Shown: positions 7,992-16,653 of the stretch, piece after piece
Layout of the letters: each line of letters starts with the position of its first letter
How positions within the stretch are numbered: position 1 is the stretch's first letter
Origin: Verrucomicrobia bacterium UBA7008
Lineage (GTDB): Bacteria; Verrucomicrobiota; Kiritimatiellia; RFP12; UBA1067
NCBI GenBank assembly: GCA_002449695.1
Contig: DJXI01000088.1
Coordinates: forward strand, 1-31,845
Length of the DNA: 31,845 nucleotides
Direction of reading: 5' to 3'
Program-made: the position numbers and the translations under genes
The notes under the pieces: model-generated
Seen by the model: only the letters and a program-made list of their open reading frames with translations
Databases searched by the model: none
Told to the model about the DNA's origin: nothing

Positions 7992-10985
7992 TCAGCGGCG
8001 GTGGCGCAGCTTCTGCCCGAACCGCCGGACGGTATAGCCGAGGCCGTTCTCGCCCAGGCACCTGACGCCGCCGCGGACTTTCGCGCACAGCCAGGCCACG
8101 CCCCGCCGCGGCGGCGGGGGCGGCGGCAGCGCCGAGATGTCGGGCAGCGTCGCGCGCAGACGGGCGACGGTTTCGCGCGCCAGCTTCGCGAGCGCCGCGG
8201 TGGACGACGTCTTGACCGGCGTCAGCAGCGCTTTCATCATCGCGTCAGAGTCCGCCGGATCCGCGACGATATGCATCTCTTCGCCCAGACGCCGGACGAT
8301 CTCCTGGCTCCGGAGCGGCACCTCGTTGCGGTAGTTGCGCGTGACGACGAACGGCTTGCGGTAGATGAGCGCGAACGCCGTGCCGTGGAACGACGAGGTG
8401 ATCACCGCCTCGGCGTCGCGGAAGTAGGCGAGGAACCGGTCGGGCGAAACCGCGTAGTCCACGTTGCGTCCGTCGTCGATGCGGTACGAACCGTACTGGT
8501 ACATCTGGAGGATGACCGGCCTGAGCCCCAGGCGGCGGGCCATCTCGCGCGCGGCCTTCCAGGTCGATTCGACGTAGAACAGCGAGTAGACGAGCAGATA
8601 CTTGCCGCGGACGAGGCGGCGCGGACAGGCGATGCGGTTGAAGTCGTCGCGCGTCAGCAGAAGCGTCGGATCGACATCCTCCGTCGGCGCGCGGCCGAAG
8701 CGGTCCGTCAGGTCCGGCAGCAGGTTCTCGCGCACGGAGAAGTTCTCGAACAGCCCCGCCGCCTGGCGCAGCACGGGGATGCGCTCGGGTTTCGGCACGT
8801 AGTCGCCGTACGAGATCGCGTAGGAATATCTCTTGAGATCGCGCCGCTTGAAGACGGTCGTGAGGAAGTAGGCCGACGCCCGGCGGGTGATGCCCGAATT
8901 CCAGACCTGGTCCGAGCCGACGAGCACGGCGTCATATCTGCGCGCGACCTCTTCGAGCGGCATGGGCGCCAGATGGAGGCAGCGGTCGAGGAAGCGGCGG
9001 AAATAGTGGCGCTTGCGGTCCTCCACGCCGAGCGAGCACAGGTGCCGCAGGAAGCGCTGGCCGCGCGTCAGCGGCTCGCCCGCGAGCGGCGCCGGGTCGA
9101 AGCGCGCACGGAATCCGATCCGGTTGCAGTCGGGGAACTCGGGATCGTACCCGAGCCGTTCGAGGACGGTCTGGAGCGCCCAGCTCTGGAGCCCCGCGCC
9201 GCAGTTGTGCGCGCGGTGGAAGGTCAGGATGGCGATCTTGCGGCTCTTCGCGCGCGCCCGCACGAACGGCCTGGCCGCCGCCTTGGCGGGAGCGGGCGCG
9301 GGTTTCGGCGGCGGCGGCACGTAGCCGCCCTCAAGAAGCGTCATCATCTCGTAGGCGCGGTTGTCGTCCGCGCTCGTCGTGAAGAGCTCGAACACCATCG
9401 GACGGTCGGTCAGCTCCGGCGTGTAGAAGCGCCGGGCGGCGGCCGCGAACTCCTCCTTGTTCGACGCGGCGAGGTACTCGAAGCCGAGATCGCCGGCGTA
9501 GTGGCGCACGAGGTCGCGCGACTTGTTGCCGTAGTGCCCGCCCGCGGCGATGAACGTGTCCGCCTCGTCGCCGAACTGGTACGCGGGATGCGTGAAGTTG
9601 CGGAACTCGACGCCCTTGCCGTTGTTGACGAGCAGGATGCGCAGATTGCGCCCGACATGGCGGTTGCCGAGCGAGTTGAGATCGTAGAAGAACGCGAGGT
9701 CGCCGAGCGCGATGAAGTGGAGGCGGCCCGGGTTCGCGAGCGACGCGCCGAGCGCCGTGGAGAGGCACCCGTCGATGCCGAAGCCGCCCGTGTTGCAGGA
9801 ACAGATCACCGACTTCGGGATCGGGCGGAACGACCACGCGCGGAACGAGTGGAGGATGCCGAAATGGAGACAGGCGCCCTCCGGCAGCATCTTCGCGCCC
9901 TCCGCGGCCGCCCAGACGTTCGAGAACGGCAGGCCGCCCGGCGTCGCGGCGACGAGCCGGGCCTGGTGCTTCAGCACGGCGTCGCGGTAGCCTTCGGTCG
10001 GCTTGCGCGTCAGCTTCGCGTAGTGGCGGAAGAACACCGTCTCGTCCATCTCGAAGGTGTTGAAGAGCCGGCGGAAGGTGTCGCGGATCTCGCCGTCGGG
10101 GCTCACGCGCCAGACCTGCGCCGCGCCGATGATCCGCATCGACGGATAGTCGCCCGAGACCTCGCCGAGATGGATCATCACGTCGGGACGGAACTGCTCG
10201 TACGACCGGCTCTGCTGGTAGCACGCGAGCGCGAAGTTCGCCTCGTACCGGCCGCGGTAGTTCGAGGCGTGGTCGCAGAAGACCGGCGCGTCGTACGCGT
10301 CGCAGAACGCGTCCACCGCCTCGGTGAGCGCGGGCGACCACGGCACGTGCGCGCCGACCCAGATGCCGACGCGTCCCGCCGGGATCGGCGGCAGCGTGTC
10401 GCGCGCGGTGAAGCGGCGCAGCACGCGGATCGGCGGCAGGCTCGCCACGTTGTAGACGGGCGTGTGCGCCGTCTCGAGGTTGATATGGACGGGGCCGCCG
10501 CCGTGGCGCGTCAGTTCGAGGATCGCCGTCTGGGACTGGACCGTCGCCTGCCACTCGTCGTCCTTCGTGTTGACGACGCGGATGTTGACGGAATGGCGGA
10601 CGACGTCCGGCATCTGCGCCGAGCGGTCGACGAACTGCGCCGTGAGATGGCCCGCGCGGCGCACGTCGAGCGAACCGGTGACGGCCAGCACGGGCAGCTT
10701 GCGGTAGTAGGCCTCGGTGAGCCCGGGAAGGTAGTTGCGGCTCGCCGTCGCGCCCGTGCAGGTGATGACCACCGGCCGCCCCGACTCCGCCGCGAGCCCG
10801 CACGCCATGTAGGCCGCGCTGCGCTCGTCCGGCGCCGAGACGATCCGGAAGAACGGATCCTGCTGGATGGAGGCGACGAACGCGAGGTTCGTCGTGCCCG
10901 GCGAAGCGATGACCTGGTCGATCCCGTGCGCCTTCAGCGCCTGGATGAGAATCTGAACGCCTCTCTCTGTCGTATAGCCCTTCAT
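7992..10985 (-). CDS. MenD-like ThDP enzyme fused to polysaccharide pyruvyltransferase
   Basis: Encodes 997 aa, starting at an ATG 5 nt after the stop of the preceding gene. Residues 1-~550 form a complete thiamine-diphosphate enzyme: S-P-G-T-T-N, D-E-R-S-A with the ThDP-activating Glu54, a central domain ending G-P-V-H-I-N-L, and the cofactor/Mg motif G-D-L ... N-N at ~426-455 with D-L-N-S-L, all closest in style to MenD. A Pro/Ala/Lys linker (~553-580) leads to a polysaccharide pyruvyltransferase (WcaK/CsaB type) domain from ~582, with V-G-S-D-Q-V-W-N (~687) and S-S-F-H-G-T (~863). A basic tail ends the protein. Its place at the end of a CDP-glucose operon suggests that the ThDP half adds or makes a 2-oxoacid-derived unit for a sugar and the second half caps a glycan with pyruvate; both are inference. 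Confidence 0.82.
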   Translation of the reverse strand: MKGYTTERGVQILIQALKAHGIDQVIASPGTTNLAFVASIQQDPFFRIVSAPDERSAAYMACGLAAESGRPVVITCTGATASRNYLPGLTEAYYRKLPVLAVTGSLDVRRAGHLTAQFVDRSAQMPDVVRHSVNIRVVNTKDDEWQATVQSQTAILELTRHGGGPVHINLETAHTPVYNVASLPPIRVLRRFTARDTLPPIPAGRVGIWVGAHVPWSPALTEAVDAFCDAYDAPVFCDHASNYRGRYEANFALACYQQSRSYEQFRPDVMIHLGEVSGDYPSMRIIGAAQVWRVSPDGEIRDTFRRLFNTFEMDETVFFRHYAKLTRKPTEGYRDAVLKHQARLVAATPGGLPFSNVWAAAEGAKMLPEGACLHFGILHSFRAWSFRPIPKSVICSCNTGGFGIDGCLSTALGASLANPGRLHFIALGDLAFFYDLNSLGNRHVGRNLRILLVNNGKGVEFRNFTHPAYQFGDEADTFIAAGGHYGNKSRDLVRHYAGDLGFEYLAASNKEEFAAAARRFYTPELTDRPMVFELFTTSADDNRAYEMMTLLEGGYVPPPPKPAPAPAKAAARPFVRARAKSRKIAILTFHRAHNCGAGLQSWALQTVLERLGYDPEFPDCNRIGFRARFDPAPLAGEPLTRGQRFLRHLCSLGVEDRKRHYFRRFLDRCLHLAPMPLEEVARRYDAVLVGSDQVWNSGITRRASAYFLTTVFKRRDLKRYSYAISYGDYVPKPERIPVLRQAAGLFENFSVRENLLPDLTDRFGRAPTEDVDPTLLLTRDDFNRIACPRRLVRGKYLLVYSLFYVESTWKAAREMARRLGLRPVILQMYQYGSYRIDDGRNVDYAVSPDRFLAYFRDAEAVITSSFHGTAFALIYRKPFVVTRNYRNEVPLRSQEIVRRLGEEMHIVADPADSDAMMKALLTPVKTSSTAALAKLARETVARLRATLPDISALPPPPPPRRGVAWLCAKVRGGVRCLGENGLGYTVRRFGQKLRHRR

Positions 10986-10990
10986 ATCGC

Positions 10991-13018
10991 TTATGATTTT
11001 CCCAGTCTCTTCACGAGCGCCCTGACCGTGCGTTTGATTTTCGATGCCAGCCGGCGCGGCCAGCCCATCGCCGCCAGGTCGTGCAGCTCCTCCAGCTGCG
11101 CGTTCACCGCGCGGAACTTCCGCGGCGAGGCGAGAAAGGCCCGCAGGCAGCTCTCCAGCGCCTCCTTCGGATCGCGGAACGAACCGACGTCGACGAAGCG
11201 GCCGATCTTCGCGTTGTCGAAGCGGCGGTTGAAGGCGCGGTCGTACTTCACCTGGTAGCGGCCCGGCGTCTGGAGCTGGACCGATTTCTTCGTCAGCACC
11301 ACCTTCGGCGCCGTCCCCAGCACGTCCGTCAGGACCTTCACGTAGATGTCCAGCACCTCCGACCAGCGGATCTGCTTCGGCGAGGTGATGTGGTAGGTCT
11401 CGCCGCAGGCCTCCTTGCGTCCGATGACCGCGGCCATGCCGCGCGCGACGTCGCGCCCGTACGTGAGCGTCGTCATTTTTTCGGCGATGTCGCGCGAGAA
11501 GACGATCGGCTTGCCCTCGAGCGCGCGCTTGAGCCACTGCTCCTTCTCGAGCGTGCCGAGCTGGAGCCGCTCCTCGCTGAAGGTGACGTACGGCCGGATG
11601 ATCGTCCAGTTCTTCGCCGCGCCCTTCGCGCGCAGGATGTTCTCGTCGCGCGCCTTCGCGAGCGCGTACTCGTTCGTCTTGAGGTAGTCCGCGTCCTTGA
11701 CCGTGTCCAGCAGCCGCGGCGAATCCTCGACGAGCGGCTCCCTGTCCGCGTCGGCGTACACGCGCGCGGAGCTGAGCGAGACGTACTGGTCGGTCTGCTT
11801 CAGGAAGACGTCGAGACGGGCCTCGAAGGTCTTCGGCGGATAGATCATGAAATCGACGATCGCATCCCAGCGCGAAGCCATCAGCTTCTTGAACGCACCG
11901 AAGTCCATCGCGTCGAGCTGAAGGTAGCGGATGTGCTCCGTGTCGGCGTGCGCGCGGCGGCTCGTCACCCACACCTCGAAGCCCTGTCCGGCGAGGATGT
12001 CCCTCAGGTGCGCGCCCAGGGCCCCCGTGCCGCCGAGGAGCAGCACCTTCTTCGGCTGGCCGGGCGGCAGATGGCAGGGGATGCCCGCCATGTGCAGGTT
12101 CTTCTGCCAGCGCGGGAAGTTCGCCTGGAAGAAGTCGAACCAGTCCTTGACGATCTTCCCCTGCAGCACCTTGTCGTCGTAGTTGGCGAACGCAAGCACG
12201 CGCCAGCGGTAGCACTCCGAGGCATTGCGCCAGATCGACGGCGCGAGCTCCTTGAACAGCCCCGCCCTGCGCGTCGTCTTCACAATGTCCCAGTAGGCTT
12301 TCGAGCAGTCCAGCAGCTCCTCGGTGTACGAGCGCGTGCGCGCGTTCGCGACCATGCGGCGGTAGCGGTAGCCGTACACGGGCAGGATGCCGAAGTTCTT
12401 CGCCTTCATCGCCACCGAGAAGAGGAAGTAGTGGTCCTCCATGTAGTTGTACACGGGGATGTGGATGTTATTGTCGAGAAGGAACTGATGGCGGAAGAGC
12501 TTGTCCCAGATGTATTTCGTCTGGAGATGCAGGATGGCGGGATTCGCCCGGATGTCCGCGCCGACGCACTTCGGGTTCGGAAGCGACGTGCGGAAGATCT
12601 CCCCGTCGCTGTCGCGGAACTCGCGGTGGCCGAACTGAAGGACGTCGCACCGCCCCGCCTCGGCCGCCGCGAAGGCCTGCGCGAGGATGTCGGGCTCCAA
12701 CAGGTCGTCCGCGTCAAGGAAGTAGACGTACCGGCCGCGCGCCGCCTCCAGCGCGGCGCCGCGCGAGGCCCGCACGCCGCCGTTCTCCGGCAGCGCGATC
12801 ACGCGCAGGCGCGGCTCCTGTTCGGCGATCGCGCGCAGGAGCGCGAGCGAGCCGTCGGTCGACTTGTTGTCGACGGCGATGATTTCGATGTCCTTCAGTC
12901 CCTGCGTCGTCACCGACGCGAGCGTCTCGCGGAGATACTTCTCCACGTTGTAGACCGGAATGAGGACGGAGATGAGAATGTTGTCGTCGATGCGCTTCTG
13001 TGTCGCCGCGTGTTCCAT
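10991..13018 (-). CDS. GT2 glycosyltransferase fused to NAD-dependent sugar epimerase/dehydratase
   Basis: Encodes 675 aa. I chose the ATG at 13018 because aaaggg lies 5 nt before it; an in-frame GTG two codons upstream is too close to that site. Residues ~15-320 are a GT-A family 2 glycosyltransferase: S-V-L-I-P-V-Y-N start, D-N-K-S-T-D-G-S, and the metal-binding F-L-D-A-D-D. Residues ~323-675 are an extended short-chain dehydrogenase: G-G-T-G-A-L-G nucleotide loop, S-L-S-S-A-R-V-Y and the catalytic Y-A-L-A-K. The two enzymes normally occur as separate proteins; here they share one chain, so sugar-nucleotide modification and transfer may be linked. It is cytoplasmic, in the surface-polysaccharide operon; substrates are unknown. 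Confidence 0.82.
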   Translation of the reverse strand: MEHAATQKRIDDNILISVLIPVYNVEKYLRETLASVTTQGLKDIEIIAVDNKSTDGSLALLRAIAEQEPRLRVIALPENGGVRASRGAALEAARGRYVYFLDADDLLEPDILAQAFAAAEAGRCDVLQFGHREFRDSDGEIFRTSLPNPKCVGADIRANPAILHLQTKYIWDKLFRHQFLLDNNIHIPVYNYMEDHYFLFSVAMKAKNFGILPVYGYRYRRMVANARTRSYTEELLDCSKAYWDIVKTTRRAGLFKELAPSIWRNASECYRWRVLAFANYDDKVLQGKIVKDWFDFFQANFPRWQKNLHMAGIPCHLPPGQPKKVLLLGGTGALGAHLRDILAGQGFEVWVTSRRAHADTEHIRYLQLDAMDFGAFKKLMASRWDAIVDFMIYPPKTFEARLDVFLKQTDQYVSLSSARVYADADREPLVEDSPRLLDTVKDADYLKTNEYALAKARDENILRAKGAAKNWTIIRPYVTFSEERLQLGTLEKEQWLKRALEGKPIVFSRDIAEKMTTLTYGRDVARGMAAVIGRKEACGETYHITSPKQIRWSEVLDIYVKVLTDVLGTAPKVVLTKKSVQLQTPGRYQVKYDRAFNRRFDNAKIGRFVDVGSFRDPKEALESCLRAFLASPRKFRAVNAQLEELHDLAAMGWPRRLASKIKRTVRALVKRLGKS

Positions 13019-13033
13019 GTTCACCCTTTCCCG

Positions 13034-13882
13034 CTACGCCGGGCGGACGATGCCCCTGAGATAGTCCAGATTGGCGCGAACGCCCTCGTCAAAGCCGATG
13101 GACGGCACGAAACCGGTCTCCGCCGTCAGACGGTCGATGGAGAACCAGTCGGCGCAAAAGCGCGTGCCGTCGTCGGGCCGCGCGCCGAGGGCGATCAGGT
13201 CGGGACGCCCCGCCAGCTCGCCGACGCGGCGCAGATAGTCCTTGAGCGGACGCGGCCGGCCCGAGCCGATGTAGAACTCGTCGCTCGTCACGCCCGCCCC
13301 GAGGCCGACCGCCGCCAGCGCACGAATCGCGTCCTCGACGTTGACGAAGTCGTAGGGCTGCTCGCCCGGACCGAACGTCGCGACCTCGCCCGCGAGCAGC
13401 TGCCGGAGCGCGTAGTCGAGGATGCTGCCGCCGGCGACGCCCGTGCCGTACATGTTGCCGAGCGTCGCCCAGACGACCTTGCAGCCGCCCGGATCGGCGT
13501 TCGCGAGCAGACCGTGCAGATAGCGCTTGCTCAGGACGTAGAACCGGTTCTGGCTGCGCAGATGCGCGCACGCGGGCAGATCCAGCATCTTCTCGCCGAT
13601 CGTGCCGGCGCACACGAAGCGGCCGCACCCCATCGCCCGGGCCTTCTCGTAATACGCCAGCGCCGTCTCGACGTTCGTGAGCTGCACGTGCCAGTCCGCG
13701 CGCAGCGGACCCGCCTTGCCGACCCAGGCGAGGTGGTAGAACACGGCGCCGGGCGTTTCGGCCGGCGGTTCGCGGTCCCAGCCGTCCACGTCGATGCCGT
13801 AGACGTCCGCGCCCCGGGCGCGCAGCTCCCGGCAGAGCGCGCTGCCGACGAACCCCTTCGATCCGGTGACGAGGGCGGTCAC
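13034..13882 (-). CDS. NAD-dependent epimerase/dehydratase (SDR)
   Basis: Encodes 282 aa, starting at GTG 13882 inside a GTGA overlap with the end of rfbG. The N-terminal V-T-G-S-K-G-F-V-G is the NAD(P)-binding glycine loop; A-G-T-I-G-E and Y-V-L-S-K supply the active-site Thr/Ser and Tyr-Lys pair; Y-D-F-V-N-V-E-D-A is the usual extended-SDR segment near the substrate. It is placed directly after CDP-glucose 4,6-dehydratase, so it probably epimerises or reduces the 4-keto sugar made by RfbG. The exact product cannot be told from sequence. Confidence 0.83.
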   Translation of the reverse strand: MTALVTGSKGFVGSALCRELRARGADVYGIDVDGWDREPPAETPGAVFYHLAWVGKAGPLRADWHVQLTNVETALAYYEKARAMGCGRFVCAGTIGEKMLDLPACAHLRSQNRFYVLSKRYLHGLLANADPGGCKVVWATLGNMYGTGVAGGSILDYALRQLLAGEVATFGPGEQPYDFVNVEDAIRALAAVGLGAGVTSDEFYIGSGRPRPLKDYLRRVGELAGRPDLIALGARPDDGTRFCADWFSIDRLTAETGFVPSIGFDEGVRANLDYLRGIVRPA

Positions 13883-14946
13883 GCGCAGAACTCCGCGATC
13901 TGGCGCTGCGTGAGCGCCAGGGGCTTCTCGCCGTTCGCGACGCCCACGTACCACGCGGCGACCATCTTGATCGTCATGGCGAAATCCCAGGTGGGCTTCC
14001 AGCCGAGCACGCGCGCCGCCTTGCGGATGTCGAGGTTCAAAAGCCCCGCTTCGTGGACGGCGTTGGGATCGCTCTTGTCGACCCACGTCCCCGGCGTGTG
14101 CCTGAGCAGCTCTTCGACGACCGCCTTGACGGTGCGGTTGTCCTTCGGGTCGGGGCCGAAATTGAAGCCGCCGGCCACCTTGTCGAAATCCCTGCGCCGC
14201 GCGAGCGCCGCGCCGAGCGTGAGATAGCCGGACAGCGGTTCGAGCACGTGCTGCCACGGACGCGTCGACACCTTGTTGCGCACGGGGATCGGCTCGCCGC
14301 GCTGCAGGGCCCGGAAGCAGTCGGGGATGATGCGGTCGGCCGCCCAGTCGCCGCCGCCGATCACGTTGCCCGCGCGCGCGGACGCGATCCAGACGGGCGA
14401 ATCGGGCGTGTTGAAGAAGCTGCGGCGGTAGCTGGAGATCACGATCTCGCACGCGCCCTTGGAGGCGCTGTAGGGGTCGTAGCCGCCGAACGCGTCGTCC
14501 TCCCTGAACGGCCGGCCCTTCTCGTTGTTCTCGTAGACCTTGTCCGTCGTGATGCAGACGACCGAGCACGGATTCCCGAGGAACCGGCACGCGTCCAGAA
14601 CGTGCGCCGTGCCCATCACGTTGGCGTCAAACGTCTCGACCGGCTGCCGGTACGACAGGCGCACGAGCGGCTGCGCCGCGAGGTGGAAGATGAAGTCGGG
14701 CCTGACGGACGTCACCGCCGCGCGCACCGCGGCCCGGTCGCGCACGTCCCCGCGGATGTCCCGCGCGATGCGGCGGGCGAGGCGCAGCTGCGTGAACAGC
14801 GACGGCCGGGTGGGGATGCCGTTCGAGAAGCCGGAAACCTCGGCGCCGAGCCCGAGCAGCCACTCGCAGAGCCACGAACCCTTGAAACCCGTGTGCCCCG
14901 TGACGAGCACGCGCCGACCCTTGTAGACGTTCACCAGACTTTCCAT
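13879..14946 (-). CDS. rfbG: CDP-glucose 4,6-dehydratase
   Basis: Encodes 355 aa, the usual size of the family. The NAD loop is V-T-G-H-T-G-F-K-G-S-W-L, highly characteristic of RfbG. The active-site segment is T-T-D-K-V-Y and Y-S-A-S-K; H-L-A-A-Q-P-L-V-R and R-P-W-Q-H-V-L-E-P are also family marks. It converts CDP-D-glucose to CDP-4-keto-6-deoxy-D-glucose. The start ATG at 14946 has ggaaagg 4 nt upstream and overlaps the end of rfbF by 16 nt. It is followed by an epimerase overlapping by 4 nt, so the pathway is translationally coupled. Confidence 0.93.
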   Translation of the reverse strand: MESLVNVYKGRRVLVTGHTGFKGSWLCEWLLGLGAEVSGFSNGIPTRPSLFTQLRLARRIARDIRGDVRDRAAVRAAVTSVRPDFIFHLAAQPLVRLSYRQPVETFDANVMGTAHVLDACRFLGNPCSVVCITTDKVYENNEKGRPFREDDAFGGYDPYSASKGACEIVISSYRRSFFNTPDSPVWIASARAGNVIGGGDWAADRIIPDCFRALQRGEPIPVRNKVSTRPWQHVLEPLSGYLTLGAALARRRDFDKVAGGFNFGPDPKDNRTVKAVVEELLRHTPGTWVDKSDPNAVHEAGLLNLDIRKAARVLGWKPTWDFAMTIKMVAAWYVGVANGEKPLALTQRQIAEFCA

Positions 14947-15707
14947 GGCGCCTTTCCTCCGTTGTAGAGTTTCTCCAGCATGTCCAGCTCGCGCTTCGTG
15001 TCCATGCACTGCCAGAAGCCGTTGAAGATGAAGCTCTTGAGCTGCGACGCGCGCGCGAGCGCCTCCAGCGGCTCGCGCTCGAAGACGGTCGTATCGTCCT
15101 TCAGGTAGTCGAAGATCTGCGGCTCCAGGACCATGAAGCCCGCGTTGATCGGCGCGGAATCGGCCGTGTTCTTCTCGCGGAACGCGCGCACCGAGTTGTT
15201 CTCGTCGATGTCCAGGATCCCCTTCTGCTGCGCCAGCTTGACGGCCGTCAGCGTCGCGATCTTGCCGTGCGTGCGGTGGAACGTGACGAGGCGCTGGATG
15301 TTCACGTCGCAGACCGCGTCGCCGTAGGTCATCATGAACGTCTCGTCGCCGATGTACGGCCGGACGCGCTTGATGCGGCCGCCCGTCATGGTGTTGAGCC
15401 CGGTGTCGACGACCGTGACCCGCCAGGGCTCGCAGTGCTGCGCATGGATCGTCATCTCGTTGCGCCCGCTCGTGAAGTCGAACGTGACGTCGCTGTTGTG
15501 CAGGAAGTAGTCCGCGAACCACTCCTTGATGACATGCTGCTTGTAGCCCGCGCAGATGACGAAGTCGTTGTAGCCGTAGAAGCTGTACAGCTTCATGATG
15601 TGCCACATGATGGGCTTGCCGCCGAGCTCGATCATGGGCTTGGGCTTGAACTGACTCTCTTCGCTGATGCGCGTGCCGAAACCGCCGGCCAGGATCACGA
15701 CCTTCAT
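14931..15707 (-). CDS. rfbF: Glucose-1-phosphate cytidylyltransferase
   Basis: Encodes 258 aa, matching the family length. It begins M-K-V-V-I-L-A-G-G-F-G-T-R, the nucleotidyltransferase signature, followed by F-K-P-K-P-M-I-E and W-H-I-M-K; later T-G-G-R-I-K-R and a G-F-W-Q-C-M-D-T end region are typical of RfbF rather than RfbA (dTDP) enzymes. It makes CDP-glucose from CTP and glucose-1-phosphate, the entry step for CDP-linked deoxysugars. The ATG at 15707 was chosen because the family starts exactly there. First gene of the operon, with its own promoter. Confidence 0.93.
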   Translation of the reverse strand: MKVVILAGGFGTRISEESQFKPKPMIELGGKPIMWHIMKLYSFYGYNDFVICAGYKQHVIKEWFADYFLHNSDVTFDFTSGRNEMTIHAQHCEPWRVTVVDTGLNTMTGGRIKRVRPYIGDETFMMTYGDAVCDVNIQRLVTFHRTHGKIATLTAVKLAQQKGILDIDENNSVRAFREKNTADSAPINAGFMVLEPQIFDYLKDDTTVFEREPLEALARASQLKSFIFNGFWQCMDTKRELDMLEKLYNGGKAPWKVW

Positions 15708-15750
15708 GATTTTCCGTTCCCTTTGAGACATCCAATTTGCAGGGACGGAT

Positions 15751-15779
15751 ATTCTATCAAAAATGCGCATTTTTCGCAA
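15751..15779 (-). promoter_or_regulatory. rfbF operon promoter with palindromic spacer
   Basis: On the minus strand: TTGCGA (15779-15774), a 17-bp spacer, and TAGAAT (15756-15751) with an upstream TGA-type extension. The spacer region 15759-15774 is the perfect 16-bp palindrome aaaaatgcgcattttt, a natural place for a repressor to bind. Predicted start near 15744, a leader of about 37 nt. Confidence 0.65.
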
Positions 15780-15808
15780 ATGCGGCGGGGCCGCGGACGC
15801 GCGGTCCG

Positions 15809-15837
15809 TTGCACGGCGGGCCGCGATGTGATATACT
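15809..15837 (+). promoter_or_regulatory. Leaderless promoter of the thioesterase gene
   Basis: TTGCAC (15809-15814), 17 bp, TATACT (15832-15837) within TGATATACT, then only 7 nt to the ATG at 15845. Transcription should begin at or next to the start codon. Divergent from the rfbF promoter, about 30 bp away. Confidence 0.75.
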
Positions 15838-15844
15838 GCGGGCC

Positions 15845-16570
15845 ATGAAACCCGGTACCTACGCCTTCAAAGTGCGCTCCTACGAATGCGGCGCGAACGG
15901 CCGCCTGACGCTCCCCTCCCTCTGCAACTACCTCCAGGAGGCGGCGAGCATCCACGCCTACGAGCTCGGCTTCTCGAAAATCAACTTCGACGCGGCCGGC
16001 GGCCACATCTCCTGGGTGCTGACGCGCCTCGTCGTCCGGATGGCGCGCTACCCGGAATGGAACGACGAGGTGACGGTCGTCACCTTCCCGCGCGGCGGCC
16101 GCAGGATCGTCGCGTGGCGCGACTTCATCCTCCGGGCGGCGGACGGCGCCGAGCTCGGCCGCGCGTCGAGCGAGTGGATGATCATCGACCTGTCCACGCG
16201 CCGCGTCGTGCCGATCCCCGCCGACGTCTTCACCTGCCTCGATCCGGCCCTCGCGCCGGTGCTCGGCCCCGAGCCGTTCACGCCGCGCCTCAAGTATCCC
16301 GGCGGCGACGGCGCATCCGCGCTCACCTTCACCGCCCAGCGTTCGCACATCGACCTCAACGGCCACGTCAACAACGTCCACTACATCGAATGGATGCTCG
16401 AGCCGCTGACGGACGGCGCGCAGCCCGCCGAGATGGAAATCGTCTTCCGCAGCGAAACGCTGGCGGGCGACGAGGTGAAGGTCGAGACGTGCGCGGCGGA
16501 CGGCGCGACCTACCATCGCGTCTACGCGCCCGACGGCAGGGACCACGTCATCGCGCGGACCCGCCGCTGA
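15845..16570 (+). CDS. Acyl-ACP thioesterase (FatA/FatB family)
   Basis: Encodes 241 aa, the typical size of bacterial members. It is a double hot-dog protein: the N-terminal half has the L-x-x-x-L-Q-E-A-A-S helix, and the C-terminal half carries H-I-D-L-N-G-H-V-N-N-x-x-Y (~168-181), whose Asp/Asn/His are the family's active-site residues. It releases free fatty acids from acyl carrier protein and so affects membrane or lipid composition. The start fits a leaderless transcript (-10 box 7 nt upstream), and there is no Shine-Dalgarno. Probably a single-gene unit, because a fresh promoter precedes the next gene. Confidence 0.85.
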   Translation: MKPGTYAFKVRSYECGANGRLTLPSLCNYLQEAASIHAYELGFSKINFDAAGGHISWVLTRLVVRMARYPEWNDEVTVVTFPRGGRRIVAWRDFILRAADGAELGRASSEWMIIDLSTRRVVPIPADVFTCLDPALAPVLGPEPFTPRLKYPGGDGASALTFTAQRSHIDLNGHVNNVHYIEWMLEPLTDGAQPAEMEIVFRSETLAGDEVKVETCAADGATYHRVYAPDGRDHVIARTRR

Positions 16571-16617
16571 TCGCGGTTCCCGGCTCGTCGCGCGCGCGAC
16601 GCAATCCGCCGAAATTA

Positions 16618-16626
16618 TGATATACT
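16618..16626 (+). promoter_or_regulatory. Extended -10 promoter of the ligase-ACT operon
   Basis: TGATATACT. The ATG is 27 nt past the box, leaving a ~20-nt leader with an aggaa ribosome site 7 nt before the start. There is no good -35, consistent with an extended -10 promoter. Confidence 0.65.
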
Positions 16627-16653
16627 ACCGCCAACGACAACAGGAATAACAGC

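Noticed and set aside
8001..14227. Very long plus-strand open frames (over 1000 codons) opposite the sugar operon
   Set aside because: They are antisense to clearly recognisable enzymes, are Arg/Ala/Val-rich and low in complexity, and reflect the high GC at third positions.
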